Shown: positions 44,107 to 53,922, numbered from the stretch's first letter. The stretch is DNA of 64,000 nucleotides from G963674685 sp964591275 (GCA_964591275.1 CAZQAE010000003.1:62001-126000), one strand, 5' to 3'. A program made the numbers and translations. Notes: generated from the sequence alone by a model not told the origin.

Positions 44107-45251
44107 GGCCGCCCCGCCAGCGCTTTTAGGATGTGCGGATACAAAGCGTGGGCCAGTTCATCGTGTCCATTCATAGTGAGATGATCGCCGTCGGTGAAAT
44201 GCATGTTGTTAACGGCGTCGGTCATATCCACAAAAAGGTTATCGTGTTCGAGCGCCATCGTTTTTGTCATTTCAATAAACTTCGCGTGCCTGTCCCAGGT
44301 CCAATAATGTCGTTTATCGTTCATCGTCCTGTTGAGCGGCGTGGCGTAAAACAGAAGTGTGACGGCCTTTCCCTGAGAAAGCTCATTGATAAGTTTGAGC
44401 AAAATGAAGTGATGATTTTCCAGTTCGAGTTTCACGGACGAATAGCAGCTAGCGTTTTCCTCGTGATAGAACTTATTGGCCCTGCGCCAGATATTTTTCT
44501 TATTGCGCGTTTTATAATTTGGTTTCTTTTTGTAAGCTTTGAGCCCTTCGTTGCCGCCCGCAATCTGCTTGAAAAACCAGGTGCGGAACTGGTGCGGCAG
44601 CGACTTGGTCTGCCCCGTGAGAAGAAATGAGATCAGACCGCGCTGACGATAAAAATCCCATTTCATTTCGAGATTTTTGCTCAAGCGAATCCCGCTCCAG
44701 TCCGTGTCTGTCACATGAAGCAGCTTTCGCCTGAGTTTCGTGAAATCCTTTCGGCCACGCAGGTAAAATGACGTATCCTTATGGAGGGTCATCATGCCCA
44801 GGGAGCCCCGTTCGGAAAAAAGTTTGAAGTGCAGGGGCATGACCAATAGATCCGCTCCCTGGCGGATGGATTCGGACATGAGACCGAGGTGATCGCCCAG
44901 GTTGTTTTGCACCACGGCGAGGTTGAATGCGCGCACAGGATGTCCGTCGGTTTCCATGAGGTCCTGCAGGCGAATCGGCACAGTCCGCTCTGGAGTCGTG
45001 TTGTGCAAACCCTGCGCGACGGATGCTCCGAACCAGGCGATGATCGGCCTGTCTTTTGTCAGGCGCATCTGTTTAAAGAAGTACGGCATAAAGCTGTGGC
45101 TGTGACTTTCATTGCGCAAAACAATGTGAGGCAGGCGATCCAGTTGAGTGACGCCGTAGTCGCAGATGGCGAAAAGAATGAAAGCGACAAACATTGCGAT
45201 GAGAAGACGAACCTGGCGGATGTGCGAAAAAAAATATTTATTCATATGCAA
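44103..45251 (-). CDS. SGNH-like acyl-transfer partner of MBOAT, copy B
   Basis: The protein is 382 aa. N-terminal helix (LLIAMFVAFILFAICDYGV), IIAWFGASVAQGLHN (nucleophile block), FNLAVVQNNLGDHLGLMSES, and TDGDHLTMNGHDELA. It is collinear with 41562-42701. The gene overlaps MBOAT copy B by four bases, the same arrangement as copy A. First gene of the six-gene minus-strand cluster. An ATG at 45245 is an alternative start. Confidence 0.85.
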   Translation of the reverse strand: MHMNKYFFSHIRQVRLLIAMFVAFILFAICDYGVTQLDRLPHIVLRNESHSHSFMPYFFKQMRLTKDRPIIAWFGASVAQGLHNTTPERTVPIRLQDLMETDGHPVRAFNLAVVQNNLGDHLGLMSESIRQGADLLVMPLHFKLFSERGSLGMMTLHKDTSFYLRGRKDFTKLRRKLLHVTDTDWSGIRLSKNLEMKWDFYRQRGLISFLLTGQTKSLPHQFRTWFFKQIAGGNEGLKAYKKKPNYKTRNKKNIWRRANKFYHEENASCYSSVKLELENHHFILLKLINELSQGKAVTLLFYATPLNRTMNDKRHYWTWDRHAKFIEMTKTMALEHDNLFVDMTDAVNNMHFTDGDHLTMNGHDELAHALYPHILKALAGRP

Positions 45252-45355
45252 ATCGGATGGTGTTTAATCCGTCCAAAATAAAAAAACCAGGCAACATAAT
45301 GATAATATATCATCCAGGAGATTCTTGCACTACGCTCAGATCGGCTAAAGAACCG

Positions 45356-46090
45356 TCAAGGATTTTGGCTGCGCTGGCGAAAGCGTTCGTACAAAGCGCA
45401 AGCCGCAGCGGAAGCCACGTTCAGTGATGATACTGCTCCGCTTGCAGGCAGGCGACAAACCTCATCGGCCATTTTGCGCACAAGGGGGCGAAGGCCCTTT
45501 TCCTCGCCGCCCAGCACGAAAGCGACATCGCCTGACAAATCCATTTCATGCAAATAGCCTTTTCCATCCGCTTCCAGGGCATATATCCAAAATCCCGCGT
45601 CTTTCAAGCGCTGCACGGCCCGGGCGAGATTGACGACGCGCGCCGCCTGAATAAACTGCGCCGCCCCGGAGGCGATCCGAGAAACCGTTGGCGTCACTTG
45701 CGCTGAGCGATCTTTAGGCAAAACTATAAAATCCACGCCGAAAGCGCCGGCGCTGCGAAAGATCGCGCCGAGATTTTGCGGATCCAGAACGCTGTCCAGA
45801 ATCAGCACCGTCCTTTGGCCGGATTCTCCGGCTTTGAGCAAAGTCTCAAGATCTGCGCTGTTTATGGATTCGACCCTGGCCGCAACGCCCTGATGGTTTT
45901 TTCGCCCCGATTGTTTGTCCAGCACGCTTCTGTCGACAAATTCAATCGGGACATCCGAAGCTCGAGCCAGATCGATAATCGATCCAAGAGCCTTTTTTCT
46001 CAAATGATCCAAAAACAGATTTTGCACCTTAACGAATTCGGATTCCAGCGCGCCTCGAACCGAGTGAACTCCGTAAATGATATCAGTCAT
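45356..46090 (-). CDS. rlmB: 23S rRNA 2'-O-ribose methyltransferase RlmB-like (SpoU family)
   Basis: About 244 aa from the ATG at 46090, which has GGCGGAG upstream. N-terminal substrate-binding domain (IIYGVHSVRGALES), SPOUT motifs ILDSVLDPQNLGAIFRSAGA, VAFVLGGEEKGL and SSLNVASAAACALYERF. It methylates G2251-type positions of 23S rRNA by homology. A stand-alone gene. Confidence 0.9.
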   Translation of the reverse strand: MTDIIYGVHSVRGALESEFVKVQNLFLDHLRKKALGSIIDLARASDVPIEFVDRSVLDKQSGRKNHQGVAARVESINSADLETLLKAGESGQRTVLILDSVLDPQNLGAIFRSAGAFGVDFIVLPKDRSAQVTPTVSRIASGAAQFIQAARVVNLARAVQRLKDAGFWIYALEADGKGYLHEMDLSGDVAFVLGGEEKGLRPLVRKMADEVCRLPASGAVSSLNVASAAACALYERFRQRSQNP

Positions 46091-46443
46091 ATGCTCCGCC
46101 TTGAAAACAGTCAGACAAACATTGCAAGCCTTACGAAAATACATCGTAGTTTAAGTTTTGTAAAATTGCCGCCCTCTTTTTGCTGGTTGCGGAAATTGAC
46201 CTGCGTCTTTTTTTTTGCTGCGAAAAATTTTAAGGATTATCGAAATAACTAAAAAATACCGATAAATTATGATGAAATTGAGGAATTTCTTTGTAAAATT
46301 GGAGTCATACGGTTTAAGAATTTACTTGAGGAGAAAAATAATCTATCATTTGGGAGTGAAAAAAAATCAGCGAATCGGATTGCGGCATTCGTTTTGCAAG
46401 TTGGTCATTAAGGCGAGGAACTTTCGGTCTGGAGGATTTTTCA
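46091..46443. other. Intergenic, AT-rich, divergent promoter region
   Basis: About 350 AT-rich bases between divergent rlmB and the pseudopilin gene. No convincing promoter pair or hairpin could be placed; a short frame overlapping the pilin start is not supported by composition. Confidence 0.5.
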
Positions 46444-47043
46444 ATGTTTTTAACAAGGGTGCGGCCAAATGCTTCATCAGGATTCACCCTTTTTGAGCTT
46501 ATCATTGCCTTAACCATTGTCGGCATTTTGGCCGCCATCGCAACAATGCACACAAAGCTCGTGCAACATAAGGCGCTGATGGCCATATTCTATTCCGATA
46601 TCAGGCAGGTAAAATTGGGCGCCAATCGCTTTGAACAGGACATGGGGTTTTTTCCTCCCGACGTCTGGCGAGGCGTCGATCCCGGCCTCATTGAAAAATA
46701 CGGATGGCAAAACGGAGGGCATTCCAGCAAGTGGGATAGCATTGATCTGAGCCTCTGGAACGGGCCCTATCTTGAAAATTGGAAGGATGGCTGGAAGCGA
46801 AGCCCCTTCGGCGGTCAGTACGACTGGGATAACTATGAAGAAGGCTATAGTCATATGGGCATTACCGGCCCCGCCGTCTATTTGACGCTCAAGCCCAGTT
46901 CCTGGGGCGGCAATACGGGGCTGCCGCTGCCGGTCTTTGAGGATCAACTTGAAGAGGCCGGCGTCGACGCCAGCAGTTGGCAATATTGCGTTGCTGTAAA
47001 AATGGGGGATTATCGAAACACCGATCTTAACGGTGGACATTAA
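46444..47043 (+). CDS. Type II secretion/type IV pilin-like pseudopilin
   Basis: The protein is 199 aa. Prepilin peptidase site SSG-FTLFELIIALTIVGILAA with Glu at +5. The C-terminal domain (DWDNYEEGYSHMGITGPAVYL) and the length resemble GspG-type major pseudopilins, but a WRGVDPG loop extends it. It stands alone; no other secretion genes are in the window. Confidence 0.85.
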   Translation: MFLTRVRPNASSGFTLFELIIALTIVGILAAIATMHTKLVQHKALMAIFYSDIRQVKLGANRFEQDMGFFPPDVWRGVDPGLIEKYGWQNGGHSSKWDSIDLSLWNGPYLENWKDGWKRSPFGGQYDWDNYEEGYSHMGITGPAVYLTLKPSSWGGNTGLPLPVFEDQLEEAGVDASSWQYCVAVKMGDYRNTDLNGGH

Positions 47044-47218
47044 ACGCCTGATCTAAAAATCAGAAGATAGTCCCGCCCCCGGCCTTCGACCGGATCGTTC
47101 ATAAAAAACTAATGCTTAAGTTTCAGGCCAGAAGCTGGAAGCGCTTTGACGAGGAGGATCCCGGCGCTGAGGCTCTATCGCCTCTACAAGAGACTCATGG
47201 CGCTTTGCTTAGGGCTGC

Positions 47219-48424
47219 CTAGCCTTCCGCGCCGCCGGAAAGGATACTATCGATATCCACTTTTTCCGCTTCCCGCGGAACCGGTGGAAACGCCACCAAA
47301 CCGATTTCACCCTTTGTCACTTCCGATAAATCCAATTCCTTGATTCGGTCTTCGTTGCGGCGCACGATGTATCGATCCCGGGCCAGGGCGAAGGCCAATT
47401 CTTTGGTGATGCGATCTTTCTTTTCGCTGCTGGTCATGGCGCGGGCCTTGGGTTGAGCCTGCTCCCAGGTTGAACCCTTGAATTTTTTCGGATTGTCCTT
47501 GAAATACTGTTCGGCTTCCTTGTAAGTCGCTTCGATGTTTTTGGAAACGATCTCGTCGGCGGTCATCTGCCCCAGAACGTTCACTTCCAAAACGAAGATA
47601 CGGTTTTTGAACTCCTCGCTTTTGTTCATTTCCTTCTGGAGGGCGTCCAGGTAGAGAAGCTCATTTTCCACGTAATTGTTCACCAGCCATTTCCGCCCGA
47701 TCTCGGTGGCGAGTTGTTTGCGGTAGTTTTCCGGCATGGAGCCGGTCCATAGCAGAAAATCCTTCACGCTCAAATTAAAGGCTCCCGACTGCACGACGAT
47801 CATGTCCAGAGTCAATTCTCGGATGGGTTTGTTGATAGTGTCTTCCTTGATCTGTAACGCGTATTCACTTTTCAGTTTTTCCACACGAGCCTTATAGCCG
47901 CGCCGGTATCGGCTGCCCGTAAGGTTTTTGCGCAGCATGGACACAGCTTCCTCAAAAGATTTGGGTTCCCGACCGGCCCGCTGCTCCCGTTTGATATAAT
48001 GATCGTATTGTTTCTGCAGTTCCTCGTCGCCAGCGGGCGCAGCTTTGGAAAAAGCCGCGTCCTTGGCCATGTGGATCATTGTCACCTTTTCCATTTGATG
48101 GATCCTGTTTAAAAACTCCTGTTTTTTATCCAGATTGCGGCTTAGGCCCTCGTGATAGTAAATCATGGCGTCAATCTGGCGGTCGAGAAAATCTGATTTC
48201 CCCTCGCCTTCCATAAAGCGCCGGCGGAACATAAGCGGCAGGTTGCTCAAGGCGTATTTCATATAATCCACGGTAATGGAAGTGTTCGACACCGTCACGA
48301 GCGTGGGGTTTTGCATTGTATCTGCGGGTGGTTGTTTCTTGCCCCGCGGTTGGCAGGCAGCCACACCGACAAGGATCAAAACTACAATGAGTGATGCCCT
48401 GATGGCGCCGGTTTTCCTCAACAT
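47219..48424 (-). CDS. SurA/PpiC-like lipoprotein
   Basis: About 401 aa from the ATG at 48424 (AAGGGAGAAGG upstream). Lipobox GVAAC. The SurA_N-like region includes TLVTVSNTSITVDYMKYALS. Long helical segments follow (YRRGYKARVEKLKSEYAL; YFKDNPKKFKGSTWEQAQPK). A PPIase core is not clear. Probably a periplasmic foldase-like chaperone. Confidence 0.72.
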   Translation of the reverse strand: MLRKTGAIRASLIVVLILVGVAACQPRGKKQPPADTMQNPTLVTVSNTSITVDYMKYALSNLPLMFRRRFMEGEGKSDFLDRQIDAMIYYHEGLSRNLDKKQEFLNRIHQMEKVTMIHMAKDAAFSKAAPAGDEELQKQYDHYIKREQRAGREPKSFEEAVSMLRKNLTGSRYRRGYKARVEKLKSEYALQIKEDTINKPIRELTLDMIVVQSGAFNLSVKDFLLWTGSMPENYRKQLATEIGRKWLVNNYVENELLYLDALQKEMNKSEEFKNRIFVLEVNVLGQMTADEIVSKNIEATYKEAEQYFKDNPKKFKGSTWEQAQPKARAMTSSEKKDRITKELAFALARDRYIVRRNEDRIKELDLSEVTKGEIGLVAFPPVPREAEKVDIDSILSGGAEG

Positions 48425-48703
48425 TCCTTCTCCCTTTAGTCGGCGCTGAAGCCGACCGGCATGGTTTTTCCGAAAGCGCAAAAGCGATGAAAGCAAATTC
48501 CATGCTATTTTACAAGTGAGCGTGAATAATTCAGGCGCACCGGCGGATAATCAATTCTGCCTTGAAAGCTGTTGTAAATTTCCAGTAACTCGCAGATTTC
48601 CTTGACAAATCGCGGGCCTTTGAACCACAATCGGGAAATAACAATATCTGGTGTGCCCAGCGATGTTGTTGTCCACAAATTGACGTTTTGGGGGTTTTTC
48701 AAG

Positions 48704-49390
48704 ATGCGCCGAATCTTCGGACTGGCTGCGGCATTTCTGCTGGCATTCGGATGCGCGGGCGCCTGGGCCTCACCCATGGGCGGCTTGGCGTACAACCTCA
48801 TGACACCGGGCGTTTCCATTTCATCCGGCGTCGGTTTCACGCAGCGCGATGTGCATACCCTCAAAGACGAAAGAATCGTCGATGAGTCCAGCTCATCGCG
48901 CTTTCTTATCAAACTGGACATCGCCCCCATCAAATTCTTTGACTTTTACGGACTGGTCGGAGCAGCCGACTACCAGTTGGACGACGTGGACTATCGCGGC
49001 AATCTGGCGACCGCGTACGGCGTCGGCATAAAGCCCATGCTCTTTCCCCTCGGTTTCGATTCCCGCCTCAACGTCGCTGCGGATCTCCGCTATCTGGCGT
49101 ACACGGCCGAAGACCACAATATTGAAGCTCGATACCAGGAATTTCAGGGCGCGCTGACCATCGCTTATCTCTTGCGCGGTGTGGCGCCATACGGCGGTTT
49201 GAAGTATAATCCCATCCTCGTCGGCGTCACCGGGGACAAAAACGACCTGGAAGGGGAAATGGACGCGGGCGTATTTATCGGCTGCGATTATTTTGTGACG
49301 CCCAACGTCTTTTTCACTGGAGAAATTTCCATTTTTTCGGAAACTTCAATTCATCTTATGGTAGGGTACAACTATCCGCCGAGCCTCTAG
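48704..49390 (+). CDS. Outer-membrane beta-barrel protein
   Basis: About 228 aa. The ATG at 48704 begins the signal peptide (MRRIFGLAAAFLLAFGCAGA, AWA-SPMGG). Alternating hydrophobic strands follow (FLIKLDIAPIKFFDFYGLVG; VFIGCDYFVTPNVFFTGEIS). The end is HLMVGYNYPPSL with aromatic residues near the terminus. Barrel of about 8-10 strands by length. Function unknown. The gene precedes a transaldolase. Confidence 0.7.
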   Translation: MRRIFGLAAAFLLAFGCAGAWASPMGGLAYNLMTPGVSISSGVGFTQRDVHTLKDERIVDESSSSRFLIKLDIAPIKFFDFYGLVGAADYQLDDVDYRGNLATAYGVGIKPMLFPLGFDSRLNVAADLRYLAYTAEDHNIEARYQEFQGALTIAYLLRGVAPYGGLKYNPILVGVTGDKNDLEGEMDAGVFIGCDYFVTPNVFFTGEISIFSETSIHLMVGYNYPPSL

Positions 49391-49436
49391 GCCGGCTGAG
49401 CTTTTTTAATCAGCAACTTTGATGGAAGGACTGGAC

Positions 49437-50084
49437 ATGGATATATATCTCGATACGGCGGACATGGATCACATCAAGCAGGGCGTAGCGTGGGGCCTAG
49501 TGGACGGCGTCACCACGAACCCCTCGCTCATCGCGCGGACGGGGCAAACTTTTGAGACGCTCGCGCCGCAAATCACCAAGCTTGTGGACGGCCCAATCAG
49601 CCTGGAAGTCATTTCCGACGACCACGAGGGCATGATCGCCGAAGCCAGGGAACTGGTGAAGATCAGCAGTAACGTCGTGGTCAAAATCCCCATGACGGAA
49701 GAGGGCATGATTGCCGTAAAAACCTTGAGTGAAGACGGCATCCCCATCAACGTCACCTTAATCTTCTCCGCCGTGCAGGCTCTGCTTGCGGCCAAAGCCG
49801 GCGCCACGTACGTCAGCCCATTCCTGGGACGCCTGGACGATATCTCCAGCGACGGATTGGACCTCGTCCGACAGATTCGGATTATTTTCGACAATTACGA
49901 CATCGACGCGCGCATTATCGCCGCGTCCATCCGGCACCCGATTCACGTGCTGGAATGCGCCATGATCGGGGCGGACATCGGCACCGTGCCCTTCGGTACG
50001 ATGAAAAAACTTTTCAAGCATCCGCTGACGGATGCCGGCATCGCCATGTTCAAAGAGGATTACAAAAAGATACCCAAGGCCTGA
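49437..50084 (+). CDS. tal: Transaldolase / fructose-6-phosphate aldolase
   Basis: About 215 aa from the ATG at 49437 (AAGGA six bases upstream), the short TalC/FSA form. Motifs: MDIYLDTADMDHIKQGVAWG, GVTTNPSLIARTG, Schiff-base Lys in VVVKIPMTEEG, INVTLIFSAVQAL, YVSPFLGRLDD. Whether it is a transaldolase or an F6P aldolase cannot be told from this. Pentose phosphate metabolism. Confidence 0.9.
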   Translation: MDIYLDTADMDHIKQGVAWGLVDGVTTNPSLIARTGQTFETLAPQITKLVDGPISLEVISDDHEGMIAEARELVKISSNVVVKIPMTEEGMIAVKTLSEDGIPINVTLIFSAVQALLAAKAGATYVSPFLGRLDDISSDGLDLVRQIRIIFDNYDIDARIIAASIRHPIHVLECAMIGADIGTVPFGTMKKLFKHPLTDAGIAMFKEDYKKIPKA

Positions 50085-50111
50085 CAGCGCCGACCGATAA
50101 AGATTGGAAGC

Positions 50112-50651
50112 ATGAAAACCAACGCGAAACGTGTCGCCATATCGCCGAAGTTCAGGCTTTGGGCGGCGCGGATTATTGTGCTGATGATCCTTTCGGGCGT
50201 CATTTCGCTTACCGGTTTTAAAATTCACGCTCACCGAAGACTTCAGGCGCCGCTTGATCGGATTCTCGAAGAGGCCGGAGCGGATCAGTTGGATATTGCG
50301 GCGCGTTACGAGCGCCTGTTCAAAAGAGACACCATTGTTTTCGATGTGCGTGAACTCGGTGAACCTGGCACCGGTGTTTTGCTGCGCTCTTTCTATGAAT
50401 TTGCGACGACGCAAAAAGGCACGGCCTATGACGAGGTCAAAATCGCCTATCGGGGCCGCATCGTGCTCAAGATCGACGGCGGAACCTTTCAGCAATTGGG
50501 GCTGGATTTCGGCAAAATCGATATAGCTAAGTGCAATCAGCGCTTCGCTTTAGCCGTGCAACTTCCCGGAGGACGCCGCGTAATGGATATGGACCATCGC
50601 ATCCTGGGCCGAGTGATGAAAGCCGCAGCGAAAAGAATGCGCGAACGCTAA
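50112..50651 (+). CDS. Conserved hypothetical single-pass membrane protein
   Basis: The protein is 179 aa. One transmembrane helix near residues 16-36 (LWAARIIVLMILSGVISLTG), then a mixed alpha/beta soluble domain (DTIVFDVRELGEPGTGVLLR) ending in a basic helix. No family recognised. It lies 27 bases after the transaldolase gene and is likely co-transcribed. Confidence 0.65.
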   Translation: MKTNAKRVAISPKFRLWAARIIVLMILSGVISLTGFKIHAHRRLQAPLDRILEEAGADQLDIAARYERLFKRDTIVFDVRELGEPGTGVLLRSFYEFATTQKGTAYDEVKIAYRGRIVLKIDGGTFQQLGLDFGKIDIAKCNQRFALAVQLPGGRRVMDMDHRILGRVMKAAAKRMRER

Positions 50652-50752
50652 AGAAGTTCAGACAACGATATTTGTCATTTCCAGTCGTCCCGTCAGGGAC
50701 GCTTGAAATGGCTTGCCCGATAATAACAAGTCCGCTGCACGCGCTGCGCCTT

Positions 50753-53599
50753 CTACCAGAAGATTTTCAGAATGGCTTTTTTGACGGAATTGAGGTTGAT
50801 GTCGCGGTTGAGAAGGTTGTCGTCTGTTTTGACAGGGGTCGAAATGCGGCGGGGTTTTCCCGGCCTTGGCGCGCCTTTGGGCTTGCTGGATCGCAGAGCC
50901 TGAATCGCTATCAGCTGGTTCTTTGCCTTGAAGTTGTTTTTGTTGATGCGAAAAGCCTGCGCGAACATCAGCGCGGCCTTATCGAACATGTCGTTGTCCT
51001 TGAGCAGCATTCCCAGGAAGTAAAATGATATGTCCGAACGGGGATTGAGGCGTACGGCCTTTTCCAGAAACTCTCGGGCCTTCCTGGTTCTTTCACCCAG
51101 CGGCTGGTTGGTCAGGTTGTATGTGCTCCGGCCCAGGTAGCCGTGGTATTCGCCCTCCTCGGGCAGCAGCTCAATGGCGGCCTCGAAGTGTTCCTTGGCC
51201 TGTTGCCAACGCATATGGCGGATTTCGGACATACCCTCAACAAATTCGTTCTCCGCCTTAAGGATCATGCCGATGCTGCGCTGCTCTTTCTTGCCCCCCG
51301 TGGTTGCAAGATCCCTGTCGTATTCCTTGCGCTTTTTGAAGTTGGAGAGCGTGCGATACGCTTCCGTCGCTTGCTTTATGAGCTCGCCGGCTTTGTCGAT
51401 GACCTCTTTGTCAAAGCGGCTTTGAATTTTATCGGGATGATATTTCTTCACCAGCCTTGTATAAGCATCGCGAATCACTTTTTCCGTAGCTTCATTGGAA
51501 ATATGGAGGATTTCGTAGTAGTTCGATTTCGAGAGGTTCAGGCAATCCGCCAGGAGCGTGTCGAGAATCTCCCGATCTTCCGGCGACATGCGCTCTTTTT
51601 GCGCATCAAGGGCCGTCAGCAGCGTGGCGCCGCCTTTGTTGTCCTGGCCACCACCCTCCCCGGCTTCCTCCGATTCGGCCTCGTCTGTGGCGACGTCTTC
51701 GTCCTTTTCGATCTTGAGGTCTTCCATGGTGATTCTGATGGTTTCTTCCATTACATCGGGATCGTCGGCCTTTTCGCCTACGTCCAGCAGGAAGTCGTCC
51801 AGCGCCTCATCCACCTCTTTTTTCGCCTTCTCCCTCAATTTTTCAATCGTCTCGCCCGTATCTTTTTCCGCCTCCTCGACCGGCGACAGATCATCGTCGT
51901 CATCGTCGAGATCGAAAGCCACGCGACCGGTGCTGCTTGTCTCCTCTTTCGGCGCCAGTCCGGCCTGGGGCGCTTCCCATTTTCCCGAGGCGGCGTCTTT
52001 TTGGGCGAACAGCCCAGCCAGTTCATTTTGGGCATTCTGCTTGGAATAGGGTTGGATATCTTCAGAATCATCATGGGCGTCCACCGGCGCATCATCGGAC
52101 ACATCCGGCAATTCGACATCGACGGACTTCGCAACCGAGTCGGGTTCCAATTGATCCGCCAGATCGGCGACAAGCTCCGCTGGCTCACTTTGCGTGGCGG
52201 CTGCATCCCGACCGAATACTTCCACAATAAGAGAATCAAGACTTATCCCCGCCGTCGGAAGTTCCTGGCGAGAGCCGGTTCCCTTGCGACCCGGATCGAT
52301 TTTACCGAACTGCTCCATGATCAACAGTGCAAACAAAACCTGGTACGTGCGCGATAAATCGAGCGGACTGTCGGAAACGACCTGCGCCAGTGTCCTGTGA
52401 CCATCAACCAATTCGATGAAGCTCTTGACTTCCTTTGGGAAACGTAACTTCTCAAAAGCAACGGGCGGATTATCACGGCGCGTAAGAACGAAGTCCTTGA
52501 GTTCATTGAGAATCTCACGGATATCCGGCGCTTCATAATGACGTAAAACGCCCTGCAGAACGAGCAGAGGCGTCCACATATCAAATACGGTAATCCCTTC
52601 TGTGGAGATTTCTTTTTCTTCAAATTCATATTGCCCGTCGCGCCAAGTGAAAAGACCGACAATTTTTTCGTTGGATTGAAGTTTCAGGGCCTGATATAGC
52701 TCCGTGGCTGAAAGAGCGCCGATATCTATCAGCGCGTCGCCCTGCCTCAGATTCTTTTCCGCCATGGACTGCAGCGTGCGCGTGCGCTGCTGCTCGGTGA
52801 TGAGGCCGTTCTTGATGAGAACCTCGCCGAGAGTTTCCTCCCGCAAAGCGCTCTTGACGAAGATCGGCGCTCCATCGCGGAAAAACACTTCTTTGGAAAT
52901 ACTATTGACGGAAACCGTTAAAATGCCGGTCTTTTTTGCAAAAAAGATCGCCGAAATTATTTCTGGGATGCTGGTATCGCGCAAAGCTCCCTTCGCCTCG
53001 ATGGCCATGTCCTCCTGGCCAAAAGTCGGCTCGCTTTTCAATTCCGTCTTTTTTTTGCGCTTAGACTTGGTCAAACGCAGGGTTTCATCCTGCTCAATGC
53101 CTTCAGCAACCAGATCCGCAGCGGCCAACATGGCCTCTAAGGGATCGATTTCCTCATCTTTGAGATGAGAAAAGGGATCAATCTCCTCGGCGTCCTCGTC
53201 CCTGGCGTCCTCTCTCTTTTTGGCATAAAGAGCCAATTGCTCATCAAGACTCTTGAGTAAAATGTTTTTTGTATAGGGCTCTTCCAGGAGAGAATCAACA
53301 TTCCAACGCTTTTGCGCGACCTGACCCATATCCATATTTTTGAACAGGGGGCTGGTGAGGACAATCGGAATATCGCCCCCTAGCTCTGTCTTTTTCAGCT
53401 TTTTGCACAACTCGGAGCCGGAAATAACCGGCAGCGTCATGGTAAGAATGACGGCGTCGGGCTTAAACGCTTCAAAATCTTCTAGCGCTTTTTCGCTTCC
53501 TTGAAGACACACAACCTCATAGCCAGCTTTGCCGAGGATTTTTTCGAGCCACAATCTCTTGTTCTCATGATGATCTACAACAAGAACTTTCGGCAACAA
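50753..53599 (-). CDS. Receiver-PATAN(DUF4388)-J domain-TPR protein
   Basis: About 948 aa from a TTG at 53599, preceded by AGGAAGGG; an ATG at 53656 is an alternative without one. Domains in order: CheY-like receiver (KVLVVDHHENKRLWLEKIL...DAVILTMTLP), DUF4388/PATAN (GALRDTSIPEIISAIFFAKK, TGILTVSV), a second PATAN-like region (QGDALIDIGALSATELYQAL), an acidic linker, a J domain with the HPD motif (YEILHISNEATEKVI, KKYHPDKI), and C-terminal TPRs. J domains recruit DnaK-type Hsp70. The receiver suggests control by phosphorylation. This combination is known in deltaproteobacteria, but its role is not. Confidence 0.85.
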   Translation of the reverse strand: MLPKVLVVDHHENKRLWLEKILGKAGYEVVCLQGSEKALEDFEAFKPDAVILTMTLPVISGSELCKKLKKTELGGDIPIVLTSPLFKNMDMGQVAQKRWNVDSLLEEPYTKNILLKSLDEQLALYAKKREDARDEDAEEIDPFSHLKDEEIDPLEAMLAAADLVAEGIEQDETLRLTKSKRKKKTELKSEPTFGQEDMAIEAKGALRDTSIPEIISAIFFAKKTGILTVSVNSISKEVFFRDGAPIFVKSALREETLGEVLIKNGLITEQQRTRTLQSMAEKNLRQGDALIDIGALSATELYQALKLQSNEKIVGLFTWRDGQYEFEEKEISTEGITVFDMWTPLLVLQGVLRHYEAPDIREILNELKDFVLTRRDNPPVAFEKLRFPKEVKSFIELVDGHRTLAQVVSDSPLDLSRTYQVLFALLIMEQFGKIDPGRKGTGSRQELPTAGISLDSLIVEVFGRDAAATQSEPAELVADLADQLEPDSVAKSVDVELPDVSDDAPVDAHDDSEDIQPYSKQNAQNELAGLFAQKDAASGKWEAPQAGLAPKEETSSTGRVAFDLDDDDDDLSPVEEAEKDTGETIEKLREKAKKEVDEALDDFLLDVGEKADDPDVMEETIRITMEDLKIEKDEDVATDEAESEEAGEGGGQDNKGGATLLTALDAQKERMSPEDREILDTLLADCLNLSKSNYYEILHISNEATEKVIRDAYTRLVKKYHPDKIQSRFDKEVIDKAGELIKQATEAYRTLSNFKKRKEYDRDLATTGGKKEQRSIGMILKAENEFVEGMSEIRHMRWQQAKEHFEAAIELLPEEGEYHGYLGRSTYNLTNQPLGERTRKAREFLEKAVRLNPRSDISFYFLGMLLKDNDMFDKAALMFAQAFRINKNNFKAKNQLIAIQALRSSKPKGAPRPGKPRRISTPVKTDDNLLNRDINLNSVKKAILKIFW

Positions 53600-53756
53600 A
53601 ACACCCTTCCTACGGCACAAATATCCTTGGCCCGCGATAATCACGGATGCTAACAACCACCCCCGGCGATGTCAATCCAGAAGCGTATTTTTTTCAAAGT
53701 CCATTCCTTGAAAACATCTCTGTGATGGATTTTTGGCGAGTTTCATTCGCTCTTTA

Positions 53757-53780
53757 GGTCCCCTAATAAGCGAGGGGACC
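53757..53780. promoter_or_regulatory. Palindrome in the divergent intergenic region
   Basis: GGTCCCCT and AGGGGACC are perfect 8-bp inverted arms separated by 8 bases. It lies between the divergent J-domain and TPR-protein genes, so it could be an operator; no T-run follows. Confidence 0.4.
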
Positions 53781-53922
53781 ACGAACCACAATCGCAGCGG
53801 AAAGTTCACACACTGACCGCAAATCACTGGCCGGCGCCGCAGTGTTGTTTTTTCCAGCCGGTGAAAAACCTATCACAGAATTTAGCCTTGACAATTCCAC
53901 GCGCTTTTCGGATTTTCAGTAC

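Noticed and set aside
46269..46496. 75-codon frame overlapping the pseudopilin start
   Set aside because: Out of frame with the pilin gene, no ribosome site, basic low-complexity composition.
51143..52357. 404-codon plus-strand frame inside the J-domain protein gene
   Set aside because: Opposite strand of PATAN, acidic linker and TPR coding sequence; hydrophobic composition is the complement of Asp/Glu codons.
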